From NCBI GenBank assembly GCA_000507305.1, contig DF241088.1, positions 1 through 64,000 on the forward strand: DNA of 64,000 bases. Reading direction: 5' to 3'. A model generated the notes under the pieces. The model was given only the letters and a program-made list of their open reading frames with translations. It had not been told where the DNA came from and made no database searches. The DNA is from Breviolum minutum Mf 1.05b.01. Its lineage: Eukaryota > Sar > Dinophyceae > Suessiales > Symbiodiniaceae. Of the stretch, positions 44,121 through 56,490 are shown in pieces; positions within the stretch are counted from its first letter, which is position 1; each line of letters opens with the position of its first letter. The position numbers were made by a program, and so were the translations under genes.

Positions 44121-47046
44121 CCTTCTTTCATGGCGTTCAGTTGTGAACTTTGAATATCATGTAAAAAGGGCGTAAATTTACTTTTAATACATATGCCTTA
44201 AAACCATATTTGTCATCAAAATCAGCAAGTCCACCTGATTAATACCCCCCTGGTACGCTTATACTCTTCGATTCAGTGAAAAGGGTCGCCGCTCCACACA
44301 CGGTTTTCATTTGTGATCTGTTTGTTTTTGGGACAAAGTTGTTCTGGAACCCTCACCTTGGGGGATGGCGGCACGTGTGGATTTGTCAGCGATACCTCAG
44401 CTGATGTGCCATCTGATTTGCAAACAGGCATCGCGAAGCTGAGCCCACCGCTGCAGACGCTTTTGATGGGCAAGATTGTTCCATACATCATCATCGCAAC
44501 TTAGGGGAGCAGAGCTATGTCATGATTGAAGAACTGGCAGACAGATGGGGCACCGAGCAGTTGCCGATTGGCCGACAGAGTTGGGCTTCGAAAATAGGGA
44601 GAATGATACCCGCCTTCATGGTCTAATGGGAGGATGGTCTCCAATCTAACCTTTCCTAGAAAGGATGAGGTGTATGGGTTTCAATATTTGCAGGAAAAAA
44701 GCACCCCTGGGTTTTCAAGGCTGATGACCTTCAGAAGCGCCTTGCGGATTTGGAACTTTATGGCGCTTTGTTCTTGGGTTCTGTTGATGGATAGGCAACC
44801 TTAGCCTCAGGCAGACTGCGCATTCCACTGATCAGCGATGGCGATAACCGAGTAACCGAGCAAATTTCTATATTCCTCAACAATGCTACACACTGTATGT
44901 TTACCACAGTTATGCTTATAGAGCTGGCCTACCAACTTTGACAAGCTGGACATATGCTGGCTTCTGCTCATTGTCGACAATATGACAATCAGTGGGGATG
45001 ATCTGACGCACCCAAACTCTCAAGGTTTTTGTGCGAAGGGTGGATGTTTCACATATCTTTCTTCGATTTTTCTTGGCACCACTTCCCACCCGTAGCCTCC
45101 GGGGCATGGTGGGCGTTCGTGGCACTGACGAGGGAGCGCTGCTACATAGTTATCCTTTTGGCGTCCTGTGGCCGAGTTGGTGACAAAGGGTCGCCATTGC
45201 ACACGAGGTTTTCTTTTTTTCATTTGACTGATATGAACTTGGAGCGAAATTGTTCTGGAACCAAAACTTTGGCACAATGTTACCTCAAATAAAATAGGCT
45301 GCTGCCCCTAACTACCGTTTCCATGTTCTTGAAGTTTGCGCGCGTAAAGTTTTTTTTAACATATTCACATCACATACCCAACATGTGAATTTGACGGAGA
45401 TATGCAAACTTCGGGAGCACTTGTTCCCGCGGCTGTAAATGAATGGAATATTGAGAAAACTCCCCTCCCCAAATGGGGTGTGTTTGTTGGAAGGATTTTT
45501 TTCATTCCTGGCATCACGCCAAGATGTAGTTCAGTTGGGGATTGTCCCCCCAAAGAATTCTTTCACGCCCAGAGACACCAACTAAACGATACAAAATGCA
45601 TGAATCTCTTTCTCTCTCTTTTTATCTGTTCTGGTAACCGGTAGCTCTACTCTACCACCCTTTCATCTTTGTCACTTGACACGCCCCTTCATTTCCACCG
45701 CCGTTGCCGCGTCGCTGCTGTTGCTTTTCAGGTTGTGCTTCGGTATTTATGATGCCAACTGCGATGGACCGAGCTGGGAGAATCCTGTAAAAATTATCAA
45801 GGCGCCTCGCCGCCTCACGTCTCACCCCATGGCAGCTGCGATTTGTGGTTGCTGTCACCTGGGTTCTTGGTAGAAGTTGCACTCAGGTTTTCAGATTTTG
45901 TTTTCTGAAATACATCGATTTCGGAATCAAACCATGCCGCCAAACATGAGAGCTGATTGATGCAGATATAACAATATTTTTTGTTTGATGGACTTTTAGC
46001 TTCGATTCTTAAGTCCAAATCTGCTACCCGCAGGTTTCTGACCTTGGTGTTTGTTTATTCTTCATTGCTTGGTGTTAATTGATATAGACGTTTTTTGGTT
46101 TGTTGTTTGCTGGAGACTTGCTTCGTTTGGACTGTTGATATCTCTGGTCCTTGTCATCCTTGGTTTTGTTGTCCTCTTCGTTCCTTGCTTGCGAGTTGCG
46201 AAATCGCCAACAAGTCGAAAGGCACCTGGTATCGATATGGAATCTGTGAAAGAATCCTCAGTTGGTAGCTGTGTGGAAAAATTGATGAATGGCCACCGGG
46301 ATTTGCATGGAGTTGGGATGGTTCGACTTAGGGTGGTAAGGGGAGAATCAACGGTGAGGGACCGTCAACCAACCTCAGGTAGTGCTTGGGGAGCCAGGTT
46401 TGTGTCCTTCAGGTATCTAGAGTTGTGAATTTTTTTCACGGGCGACCGGGGAGCGATGAGGGGAACTATTTTTGGCAAAGGTCCTCAGTGCACCTCTGGA
46501 AGAAGTGATTTTCAGAAGTTGAGATGGGAAAAAAAATTGACCTCAAATCTGGTTGATTTCAGGGGCTGCCGAATTTGTGTTGCCTCTTGATGTCAGCACT
46601 TGAGGGTCAAAAGAATATGGTGATCAGTCAACCAAGCAAAAGCAAGCAGGGAAAGGGCAAGGGACTGTGACCCTCTAATTTATATACATCAGCCAAAATT
46701 TGTAACTTTGTATTTTCAGATGCTATCTTCCTCATCCTCATCATCATCACTTTCCAAGCCTTCGATAAACAGAAATTCATCCTCCAAAAAGGTTTAAGCT
46801 TAAAACATGTGTGCAGTCAGGGGTTACATCCAAATCTTTTTGCACCGGAATGGTTGACTTGGAGTCATCTTTCTGGGTCAATTGCAGAATGCACACAATA
46901 TTTCATCAACTAGTCTGAAATGTCAAGTCATTTAAATGATTTCCCTCTATCAAGTCCCCATCTCACGTGTGAACTGATATCATTTTGTGCGATTTGTGCG
47001 GTTTCTGCTCTACTTCTGAACTCGTACTTTGTATTGTGATAGTTTA
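44121..47046. other. No recognisable gene; one imperfect direct repeat
   Basis: A segment starting AAAGGGTCGCC at 44,280 and containing TTGTTCTGGAACC recurs, diverged, at 45,186. ORF 46,051-46,428 (+) starts hydrophobic and could mimic membrane segments, but it has no family and an unlikely composition. Confidence 0.5.
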
Positions 47047-47224
47047 GGGTTGGGCTTCGCAAAACCGGCGATGCTGCCAGGCACATGCCCGTAGTTGTGG
47101 TATTTGCATTTGCATCTGTATTTGTATTTGTATTGGTTGTAGTTGTGGTTTTTCTTGTTCTTCTTCTTCTTCTTGTTGTTGTTGTTGTTGTTGTTGTTGT
47201 TGATGTTGCTGCTGCTGCTGCTGC

Positions 47225-47300
<76 letters not shown>

Positions 47301-47930
47301 GGTTTCGGGGGGGTTGAGGTACCGCGCGCAGGCTTGCGCGCGGGCGCCTCTTCAAAAGGCACGTTTTTGGCGCGCTCCCAGCACCTTAAAATTTGTTTGG
47401 AACAATAGAACTAGGCCAAAACCATGGTATTTAGTATTTACACAGTTTTCTCAACATGCCAGAGAAAAAAATGGTCACAAAATTGGTGAAATGAAAAAAC
47501 ATTGTGTTTTACCATGGTTTCTGCAAGTCACACGCAAAAACTAGCGTTTCAAAAACCGTCCGAAACATCAGAATTTACAGTGTTTTTCTGTTCCTACCAA
47601 GAACAAAACTGCGCTATTTTACGATGTTTTCTCACCCTGAAGCCCCAAAATCGAGCCAAAACATTGGTATTTACGATGTTTTGCAACAGCCAAAAAAGCA
47701 AGCGTAGAAAAACACCGCTATTTGCGACACTTTCACAACACAACATGTCCGGCACGGTGTCTTTTCCAGTGTTGTTGGACCACCTTCTCAAAAGCACTGG
47801 TAATACAGTGTTTTGAGAGAACACATGCATAAAGCATCGTAAACACCAACAGATTCAAGGTTACATTTTTCATGGCAACAAGCCGAAAGAAGCAAAAACA
47901 CTGACATAAACAGCGTTTCTGGGCAATGCT
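47047..47930 (+). repeat. Dispersed repeat copy 1, with (GTT)n microsatellite
   Basis: Starts near CTTCGCAAAACCGGCGATGC, runs through a (GTT)n tract (about 47,175-47,301) and GAGGTACCGCGCGCAGGC, then a tail with CCCCAAAATCGAGCCAAAAC and GTATTTACGATGTTTTGCAA. The same order occurs in reverse complement at 52.47-53.15 kb. Poly-Gln or poly-Val ORFs over the tract are artefacts. Confidence 0.85.
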
Positions 47931-48049
47931 TTTTCAAAAAACATGTTATTTTTGGTTTCTGAAGCACCCCAAGAGCAAGAGGGGGTACCTGCCCACCCCC
48001 CTTCCGTATCTTGAATTTTAAGATTTTCTGGGTGGTGGTTTCAAATATC

Positions 48050-48650
48050 TTTATTTTCGCCCGTTCCTGGGGAAGTGATCCAAATTGTGTAAAGCAGGTC
48101 CTTCTTGATAAGCAAGGGGATACTCTTTTTCAAGAACGTATCATTTCGCTGATGTCTGTCTTTGTTGTCTCCTATACGGGTTTGATATACTCCCAACTTC
48201 AGACTTGGCAGCCGCAAACCCTTCCTAAGGAGCTGTATTGTGGGATTAAAGGAAGAAAGATGAGTGAGGTTTATACCCAACTTCAATTAGACGTAGACCA
48301 ATCTACCACTGACGCTCATGGCCTGACTGGGTTGAGACGTGATAAGAGTAAGTGCTTTGATCTCTTGATCCCGGCCATCATTGCAGCCTCATTCATTGGA
48401 TTGGACCCCAACTTCCCTCACGCTGTTCTTTAAGAAAAATTTTACAACTGAAAGGAAAAGGTTTTAGCGTATAAAGAATGGATCTCAGATAAACATACTA
48501 CAGCCTGCAATTGGCTTTTCCAAGGTTGTTCATTATCTTTTCTTGCTAATAACCTTCACATGACAGTCTGGGTTGCCTTTCTGAAGTTCCTTCCTGACTT
48601 ACGCATGTGTGCTTTAATTCACGACTTACATATGGGTCAACTATGAAAAT
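48050..48650 (+). pseudogene. Decayed reverse transcriptase fragment
   Basis: One frame, with two stops between about 48,432 and 48,455, reads ERIISLMSVFVVSYTGLIYS, then WQPQTLPKELYCGIKGRKMS. A motif A-like GLRRDKSKCFDLLIP (about 48,330-48,370) follows, with motif B QGCSLSFLANNLHMTVW (about 48,525). At the motif C position stands ALIHDLHMG, where a Y/F-x-DD is expected. The layout matches a dinoflagellate RT family I recall, with the I-x-L-x-x-V-x-Y-R and W-x-P-x-x-LP signatures. Loss of one catalytic Asp plus stops marks it as dead. It lies just left of the roughly 0.89-kb tandem array. Confidence 0.65.
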
Positions 48651-49000
48651 TCTGATTTCCTCGTCCAAGCATTTCGTGCCACTCAGATTTGAGATAAGAT
48701 GGTTGGCCAAGCTTTGAATGTGTCCAAATGCCAATGCTGGGCAACTTCCCGAGATTCCAGAAAGAAAGCAGAAGAGCTTTTTCCAAAGAGCCTTCGGCAC
48801 AAGGTGAATATAGGGAGCACATGATAGTTGAGGATCACCTTTGGTGGAAATCATATGCTCGTGTAAACCTCTCGAACACGAGATGGTTTTAACAAGCTCA
48901 AGGCCACGGGTAATCTTCATGGTCTTGGCTTTTGGCCAGTGAGAGTCCTTTTTGCGGGTCGTTTGAATCTGGCACCTAAAACAACAACGCTTTCACAAAA

Positions 49001-51015
49001 GGATGTCATCACCATAGGAGGTCGAACATGGTCTACACTATCCCCATGTTGACTTTCAAAAGACATGCAGCAGAACGATATCATAGTAGACTCACGTAGG
49101 CTCCCTGACTGCCTTACTAAATCCGTAAAAAAGGTTTCATTCATAGAGAATTCTGAAACAGCACAACCACTACAATATACTACAATGAAGGAACATCTGG
49201 TCTATTCAAAATGAATTTCCCATCATCAAAAAACACCAACAACCAGAGGCAACATTCGGCAACCATGGGAAACCATGGGAAACCTGTGTCTCCCGGGCTT
49301 GATTTGGCAGTCTTCTCTGCCGATTCCTTGCGCAAAGGGCTAAGGCACTGGAAGATGTTTTAAGATGTTGGAGGGCTTGATTTTCTGATATCAAAAAAAC
49401 ATCTCACGAAGGACCCACGTTTCTTTTCTTTTCGTATGGGAAAAACTTTGAACAAACATCGACTCTTTTGGATCTTTTCCAAGCCAACAACGCACACCAT
49501 GAGCACACATCACATCACCACGCAGTCCTTGCCCTCAGGCACTTGTTCGCCATTTCCCTGAGGCACTGCTGCACCACCCACACCTTGGGACAACAAGATA
49601 TGGATCTATAACCTCTGATATGACCGCAAAGGTCTGACTTACAGTCTTGGCTACAGATTGCGGTTGAAACCTGAAACCACCTAGGAGAAACTCATGTTAG
49701 ACCCCATGCACACTGCTCATTTCATAAGAACTCCCCTTTTCACGTTTCTCTTGAAGGATTACCGAATACTCCATGGTGTATGTGGGTCTGACTTGGAGTG
49801 TTGCGTGGAAATTTCAAAAATACCCCAAGGAAGACCATGTTGGACCCAACATGACAACATAAGACGAGACACCTGGAAAAGTCTTTGTTTGGGGATGTCA
49901 TCACCATAGGAGGTCAAACATGGTCTACACTATCCCGATGTTGACTTTCAAAAGAAATGCAGGAGAACGATATCATAGTAGACTCATGTAGGCTCCCTGA
50001 TTGCCCTAAGAAATCTTTAAAAAAGGTTTCATTCATAGAGAATTCTGAAACAGTACCACCACTACAATATACTACAATGAAGGAACATCTGGTCTATTCA
50101 AAGTGAATTTCCCATCATCAAAAAACACCAGCAACCAGAGGCAACATTCGGCAACCATGGGAAACCATGGGAAACCTGTCTCCCGGGCTTGATTGGCAGT
50201 CTTTTGTGCCGATTCCTTGCGCAAAGGGCTAAGGGACTGGAAGCTGTTGGAGGATTAATCTTTTTGAAATCGAAAAAGGGATGTCATGAACGGCCCACTT
50301 TTCGTATGGGAAAAACTCTTAACAAACATTGACTATTTTGGATCCTTTCCAACCAACAACGCAAACCGTGAGCACACATCACTTCACCACGCAGTCCTTG
50401 ATAAAAGGTGCCTGCGTGCCATTTCCCTCAGGCACCGCTTCACCATCCACACCTTACGATAAAAAGATATGGAGACTTGCAATACTAGCGTTTTCTTTGA
50501 TAACCTCTGATATGACTGCATAGGTCTGACTTACAGTGCTGGCTACAGATTGTGGTTGAAATTTGAAATCACCCAGGAGAAACTCATGTTAGACCACACA
50601 ATTCATTTTACAAGGAAGGAATGAAAAATTAAAGTTTCTCTTGAACAATTAAGGACCAAATACTCCATGGTGTATGTGGGTCTGACTCGGAGTGTTGACT
50701 ACACATGTGTGTGGAAAACACCAAGGAAAACCATGTTGGACCCCAACATAAGACGAGACCTGGAAAAGTCTTTGCTTGGGGATGTCATCACCATAGGAGG
50801 TCTCACATGGCCTACATTAACCCATGTTGCAGTCCAAAAGCAACAGCAGCAGAAGGATACCATCACAGACCCCCCCCAATGAATTAAACAAAACGTTTCA
50901 TCTAGAATTGCAATGACTACAATGAAGGAATATCTGGTTTATTCAAAATTTGAAGACCCCAGCATTCAAAACACCAACAACCATCGGCAACATTCGGCAA
51001 CCATGGGAAACCTTC
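49001..51015. repeat. Tandem array of a roughly 0.89-kb unit, 2.3 copies
   Basis: The anchor GGATGTCATCACCATAGGAGG starts at 49,001, 49,893 and 50,779, giving periods of 892 and 886 bp. Each unit holds CATACTACAATGAAGG-like, CAACATTCGGCAACCATGGG and TTACAGTCTTGGCTACAGAT-like segments. The last copy is truncated near 51,015. Divergence increases to the right. No gene was found within the unit. Confidence 0.9.
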
Positions 51016-51284
51016 TCCGCCCACACCCCACGGTCCTTCAAGCAAAATTTGTTGTGTTGCTATTCACATTTTGCACGACTAAATCACAATGAAAAACACA
51101 TACAACAAACAAGTACAAACACTACCTACCATCCCACTCGATCCCACTCGCATAGAGTCCTTCTTCCCAGGTACCACAGATACTCATGTCCATTCAGCTC
51201 CACGACAAGGCCTCTGAGCAAACGTTGATCAAAAAAACCTAAATTTTTCTTAAGAAGAAATTTGTATCTGAGCCATCCATAGGG

Positions 51285-51475
51285 ATGCGGGCTGGACAGT
51301 TTTGGCAGGTTTGTGTGGGAGCTGTGGGCTGGATAGCCCCCGATTTGTTTGGGAACTGTGGGATGGTAGTTCTGGCAGGTTTGTGTGGGAGCTGTGTCCT
51401 CACAGGTTTGTTTGGGAACTGTGGGCTGGATAGTTCTGGCAGGTTTGCGTGGGAGCTGTGTCCCCGCGCTCGCGC
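51285..51475. repeat. Minisatellite, GGCAGGTTTGTGTGGGAGCTG type
   Basis: Alternating units of TTGGCAGGTTTGTGTGGGAG and TTTGTTTGGGAACTGTGGG are repeated about five times with small changes. Confidence 0.85.
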
Positions 51476-51690
51476 ACATTTTAGATGCTATGCAAGATGC
51501 TGGGGTTGGGCGTGGGGGGGATGATAAAGTTCCTTGCACTTGCACACATGTTGGACGCTACGCAAGATGCGTGGGGTTTGGGTGGCGGGGATGCTACGCA
51601 AGATGGTTGGGGTTGGGGTGGGGGGGATGATTACGTTCCNGGATGATAACTTTCCTTGCATTTGCACACATGTTGGATGCTATGCAACTG
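51476..51690. repeat. GGGGTTGGG / ATGCTACGCAAGATG repeat with N
   Basis: Repeated strings are GCACACATGTTGGA, CTACGCAAGATG and GGGTGGGGGGGATGAT. A single N at 51,640 marks an unresolved join. An inverted relative lies near 55,840-55,910. Confidence 0.8.
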
Positions 51691-52045
51691 CGATAAAATT
51701 GTCCCCAATGGTCAAGATGTGAAATGTCGCGGTCTTGAAGCACGAAACCGCAAAAAAGTCGTTTTGCAGCTCCATGTCGAACGCGCAACTCGAACAGATT
51801 TCAGTGTAAAACGCAGGAAAAAATCACATTGTAATTCCGTGAAAAAATCGCACCGCATAAAACATTGTAAAACGCAGCGTTTCAACAAGACCCTTGGATG
51901 CAAAACGCTTATTTCGTGGGGTCGGTTTCCAGTCCGGCGGGATGTTTGTGGTTTCTAGGGTCTTTATTATGTGGAAGGCTGCTGAACAATAAAACATGTG
52001 AGTCAACGGTGAAGAAAAAAACACTTACTGCGAGTGCAACAATCT

Positions 52046-52460
52046 CCTGGGTCGGCCGCTGACAGGCGCTAGCCTGTTTAATCCGGCGATGCACAAGGCA
52101 TCTGATGCCGGGTATATCGGCGTTGCCTTAGCTTTAGCTATATGGGGACGCGCCCCCCCCCGCAAGCAAAAAAGCGGCTCTTTTTTGAGGGGTGTACTCG
52201 ATGCGCGTAAAACGTCAAAAATGGCCCTTGGGGGCTAGTTTGGCGCAGGGGGTGGAATCGCCAAAAAGGTAAACACCAGGAAAAGATTGATTTTTTACTG
52301 CTATTTTGATAATTTTTGAAATTGCATTTTTTATGTAAAAATTTAGGCGCGTGCAAGATACATCGTAAATACCTCTTGAGCTCCAAGAAATGCCATGTTT
52401 TTGATTAAGTGCATATCTTAAAATTTAAGATGTGGAAAGGGGGTGGGGGGTACCCCACCT
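52046..52460 (+). repeat. Direct repeat R2, copy 1
   Basis: Contains TTTAATCCGGCGATGCACAAG, GGCGTTGCCTTAGCTTTAGC, TATATGGGGACG and, further on, GATGCGCGTAAAACGTC and ATGGCCCTTGGG. These recur in the same order at 53,146-53,790, where about 260 bp of extra sequence lies in between. Confidence 0.75.
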
Positions 52461-52469
52461 CTCCCTTTT

Positions 52470-53061
52470 GAAAGCGCAAAATGGCCCAAAAATAACACGT
52501 TTTTGCAAAAATCATTGGTGAGAAATGTTGTAAATATCAGCGTTTTTGCTTGTTTTAGCTTCTTGCGATGGAAGATGCATTCTTTGAATTCGTGGCTATT
52601 TACGGTGTTTTATGCATTTGTTTTCTAAAAACAGTATTTCGAACATGTTGTCCTGCCAAAGTGTGGCAAATAGCGGCGTTTTTGCTACATGTGCTTCTTT
52701 GGTTGTTGCAAAAACCACTTAAATGCCAATGTTTTGGCTCGATTTTGGGGCTCCGGTAAGAAAACATCGTAAATAGCATTGCTGTGTTCTTGGTAGGAGC
52801 AGACAACACTGCAAATGATAGTGTTTTAGGCGCTTTTTCTACACATTTTTAAACTTTAGTTTTGGCACCTAAAGTGGAAAAATCACGGAATACCTTTTTT
52901 TCTCGCATGTTCATTCCTTTTGTGTTTAATTTTGTTTTTGGCATGTTGAAAACATACTGTAAATACCATGGTTTGCGAGCGCGCGCCAAAAAGATGCCTT
53001 TTGCAGGGGTGTTTTGGCGTGCGCGCGGTACCTCGACGCAACAACAACCACAACCACAACC

Positions 53062-53102
<41 letters not shown>

Positions 53103-53145
53103 CGTGGCTTGTGCCCGGGCATCGCCGGTTTTGCAAAGCCTCTCA
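52470..53145 (-). repeat. Dispersed repeat copy 2, inverted, with (CAA)n
   Basis: The reverse complement of the 47.05-47.93 kb repeat. It contains CCCAAAATCGAGCCAAAAC, GGTACCGCGCGC and a (CAA)n tract (about 53,038-53,101), and it ends at GGCTTTGCAAAACCGGCGAT. Single-frame Gln or Cys ORFs over it are artefacts. Confidence 0.85.
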
Positions 53146-53790
53146 ATAAAAAATCCGGCGCTGCGACAAGGCATCTTTGCCAGAGCATATTGAACCGCAT
53201 GGCGTGCGGCGTTGCCTTCGCTCTAGCTATATGGGGACGTGCTCTGTCCCTCCGATCCCCCCTTAACTTTCCGCTCTTTTGGTTTGCGTTTACAGCTTGC
53301 AAAGCTTGCCATCAGCTCCTTACACCAAGTAAGCCAACATCTTGCAGCTTCAAAAGCTTCTTTATGACCGCCAAAAAGAACGTACTCACATTTACGTCTT
53401 CGCGTGCATTCTATATGGATGATGGCGCAATGCTTTTGGAACTCGACAATACCGTCGGCCATCGCTACAGCCACAATGAAAACACAAAACTAATTGTATT
53501 GGCATTTCTACTGCACATAGACATGCTTTCATGCTCCACACACACAATACTTATCATATACATTAAGGTTCAAAAACGTGATCGATGCGCGTAAAACATC
53601 CCAAATACCGTCAAACATGGCCCTTGGGAGAGGTCGGTTTGGGGCAAAGAGCGGAATCAAAAAAACTAAGCACCAGGCGTCTATCGCTTTTTCATTTATT
53701 TTTTTGATGTTGCATTTTTTGTACCAAAGAAGTTAACATCGTAACTACCGTCAAAAAATGAGTTCCGGGCGCGTCTTGGGGGCCAGAAAT
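53146..53790 (+). repeat. Direct repeat R2, copy 2
   Basis: See copy 1. Begins AAAAAATCCGGCGCTGCGACA and includes GGCGTTGCCTTCGCTCTAGC and GATGCGCGTAAAACATC. The inserted middle part (53,260-53,580) carries an open frame without recognisable motif. Confidence 0.7.
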
Positions 53791-56217
53791 TGCTGGTTAG
53801 TTTTTGACTTAGTAGATATCTTACAAAAGTAGTTGGTGGTTTCTGCTTCGTCTCAACTCCGTTTCCTGCCCCCACACCTAGTGAAAGCAACGCTCTTTTT
53901 GGCTCCTTGAATCAAAGTGGCTTCGTGAGCGCACTCCCCCTGGCACATGTCGCCCTCACGTTCCTTCTCGGCACAAGCCGCATCTTTCATACCTCCTCGA
54001 AGTCCAGGCATAGGGTTCGCGCAATCCTCACGCCACGATGACAGCATCAGCCTGACGTGGTGCTTCTCCATTCTCGGTCACATAGATGGGGCCTCTCTCA
54101 TTTGATCCGCTGGTGCATGGTCTGACCGCTCGCTGGATAACTTCTCTCACTTCCTCGCCTCCTTCTCCTCTGACTGAGCGTGCATCTCCTCCACCAGGCT
54201 CACAGGAGAGTACCCCCCAAAGCTCCTGGCGAAGAACCTCCTTTCTCCCTTCTCGAATCTCCACCCCTGCCGTCTCCATGAAACCGGTTGTCTGGAAGTA
54301 TGCAGCTGGCGGTTCTCCATGAGGGAATTTTATGCCTGCTGTGTGGCTTCTTGATTAGAATCAATTAGACCCCTATGATTTTTTTGATTTTGAAAAAACG
54401 GGAAAATCAAAAAGAAATTTCAAGTGTTTTGAATGTTTTTGGTTTGTGAAAAATTGTGTATTTTGGATGTTTCCTTTTGATTTTCCCGGGTGATTGTCTT
54501 GGTGATTTTCTTGGCTCACTGCTGAATGATTCGAGCATTGAAATGATTGCAAACAATGTGTTGGTCTTCTCAGACATTGATTTGGTAGGTTGATTTGACA
54601 ATCAACATTTCAATCATTTTTTCATGCAAAATATTGATAGGATGTTGATTGAAATGTTGATTGGAAAAATGGATTGGATATTGGTTGAAAATATTGATTT
54701 CATATTGATGGGATATTGATTGGCTCTTGATTGTGTGGTCATGTAAATTCCTCCTCCAACAGTTTTGGTAGTTGAATTTCAAGTCAGTTCAACAATTTCA
54801 CATTTCAGTCTTATATTTGAATCATTGAATAGCATTTTGAAATTTTGATGAGTTGTCCATCTCAACAATCTGGGTTTTCAATTCCATACTTTCATCTTCT
54901 CAGTAATCTTTTGCTTCTCATCTGTCAGATTTGCTCTTATCCAATTTTTTTGATATCTCTACTTTGCAGAATTAAAAACCAAAACTATTGATAAATGTCA
55001 TGTCCCAACTTTCTAGAGGCTTTCAAAAATCTCAGGTTCATATGTGGCTCCCGTTGTTTTGAAACTGTGCTAAAAGAAAAGCTTGGCTCCAAAAAGTTGA
55101 GGCCGATCCTTTTTTTGTGAATATACAAAAGAATTTTAGGTTTTATTTCGCAATTTGTTTAGGGGCTTTTTTCTCATATACAAAAACAGTTTTGAATTAT
55201 TTGTTAGTTTGTGATTTTTGGGCTTTTATATTTGGAAGCCAGTGTCTTCCATTGTGGGGGTGGCCTTTTTTTGTGTTTGTTTTCCTTTTTTTCAAAAATG
55301 ACCCCCCCTTCAGATAATATCAGGTGATATCGTGTGATATCAAGGGCCTTCAGGGGTCATCATGCAGGTGATATCTTGTGATGGTTTCGCTTTTTTTTGG
55401 TCCCGCCCTGGGGGCTATCCAGCCCAGAGTTCATAACCACATCTGGGCATAGTTTTCAACCAAACACCTCAAACCTGGCAAAAATCCAGCCCGCAGTGCC
55501 CAAATTCAATGTGCCACTATGTTTCAATCTGTGCCAATATGTGCCAATCACATTCAAAATTACCTGTTTCCTGAGTTCATCTTGACATCAAGCTCCTGGT
55601 TTCATCTAACACGCTTGACTTTATCAAACTTCAAATCTAGATCTTGTATTTGGAACATACTTTCCTATGTTGTTTGTACCCCCGCTCCTTGCCATCTCCA
55701 AAGTTGTACACCCACTTGGTCGCCATGTCAAGGAATCACTGTGCAAAGAGTCCTTGTGCCGTTCGAAAGCGTTCAAATCCTGAGCTTCAAAACGCTGCGG
55801 AAATCAAAGCCCTCTTCCGAACTGTGACCAACTGTGAAGCGTCCAACATGTGTGCAAGGAACGTTATCATCTCCCCCAACCCCAGCCCAGCATCTTGTGT
55901 AGCATCAACCATGTTGTGTATTTTCAAAAAAAAAACGCTGTTTCGTCAAATCGGCCGGTTTTCACTGCTGTATGCAATTTGTTGCTTTCTTTTGGTTCTC
56001 GCATTCGAAGAGTTGACCTCCAAGGGGCAGCGTTTTACCGCGCCACCTTGTCCGTCGTTTCTCTGGAAAATGCGCCCCGGTTTCCATGACACGGGCCATT
56101 CGAGCTTGGTGCCTTTCGGGTGGGAGCTTTGTAGCCTGCTAACTAGGCGGCCAAAACAGCTTGCAGGGACGGCCGTACATCATCGTTTGCTACATGGCTT
56201 CCGGCCCCAGCCTGGTG
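53791..56217. other. No recognisable gene
   Basis: GATATTGATTGG low-complexity occurs at 54,600-54,740 and TGATATC repeats at 55,310-55,385. Short ORFs only. Confidence 0.5.
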
Positions 56218-56490
56218 CCCCAAATCCAAAATCCAAAATGGCAAAATGGCCGTTTTGATTTTGGACTTTGGATATTGGAGGTTGGAATTTGGTATCGATT
56301 AGTCTTCGTTCTTTTTTTGCGGCGACCCCAAACGGTGCTGTTTGGATTTTGGAGTTTGAGTTTTCGATTTTGGAGTTTGGATTTTGGAGGTTTGATTTCT
56401 GGTTTTTTGATTTGGATTACCTGGTTACCTGACACCGTTTGGATTCTGCATTAGATATTTCCATGTCACGCCGACTCGGGTCGGCGGATT
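56218..56490. repeat. GATTTTGG element, second copy
   Basis: A GGATTTTGGAG-type tract followed at 56,469-56,486 by CGCCGACTCGGGTCGGCG, one mismatch from the palindrome at 23,285-23,302, and then GATT. It is a diverged relative of the 22.98-23.31 kb element. Confidence 0.7.

Noticed and set aside
46051..46428. Possible small membrane protein (hydrophobic N-terminus)
   Set aside because: The hydrophobic run derives from T-rich DNA, and there is no family, no consistent coding context and no downstream partner.
47044..47408. Long poly-Gln, poly-Thr, poly-Val or poly-Leu ORFs
   Set aside because: All frames over a (GTT)n microsatellite are open; none continues into protein-like sequence.
52849..53594. 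Poly-Asn, poly-Cys or poly-Gln ORFs around 53.05 kb
   Set aside because: Same microsatellite effect, within an inverted copy of the 47-kb repeat.
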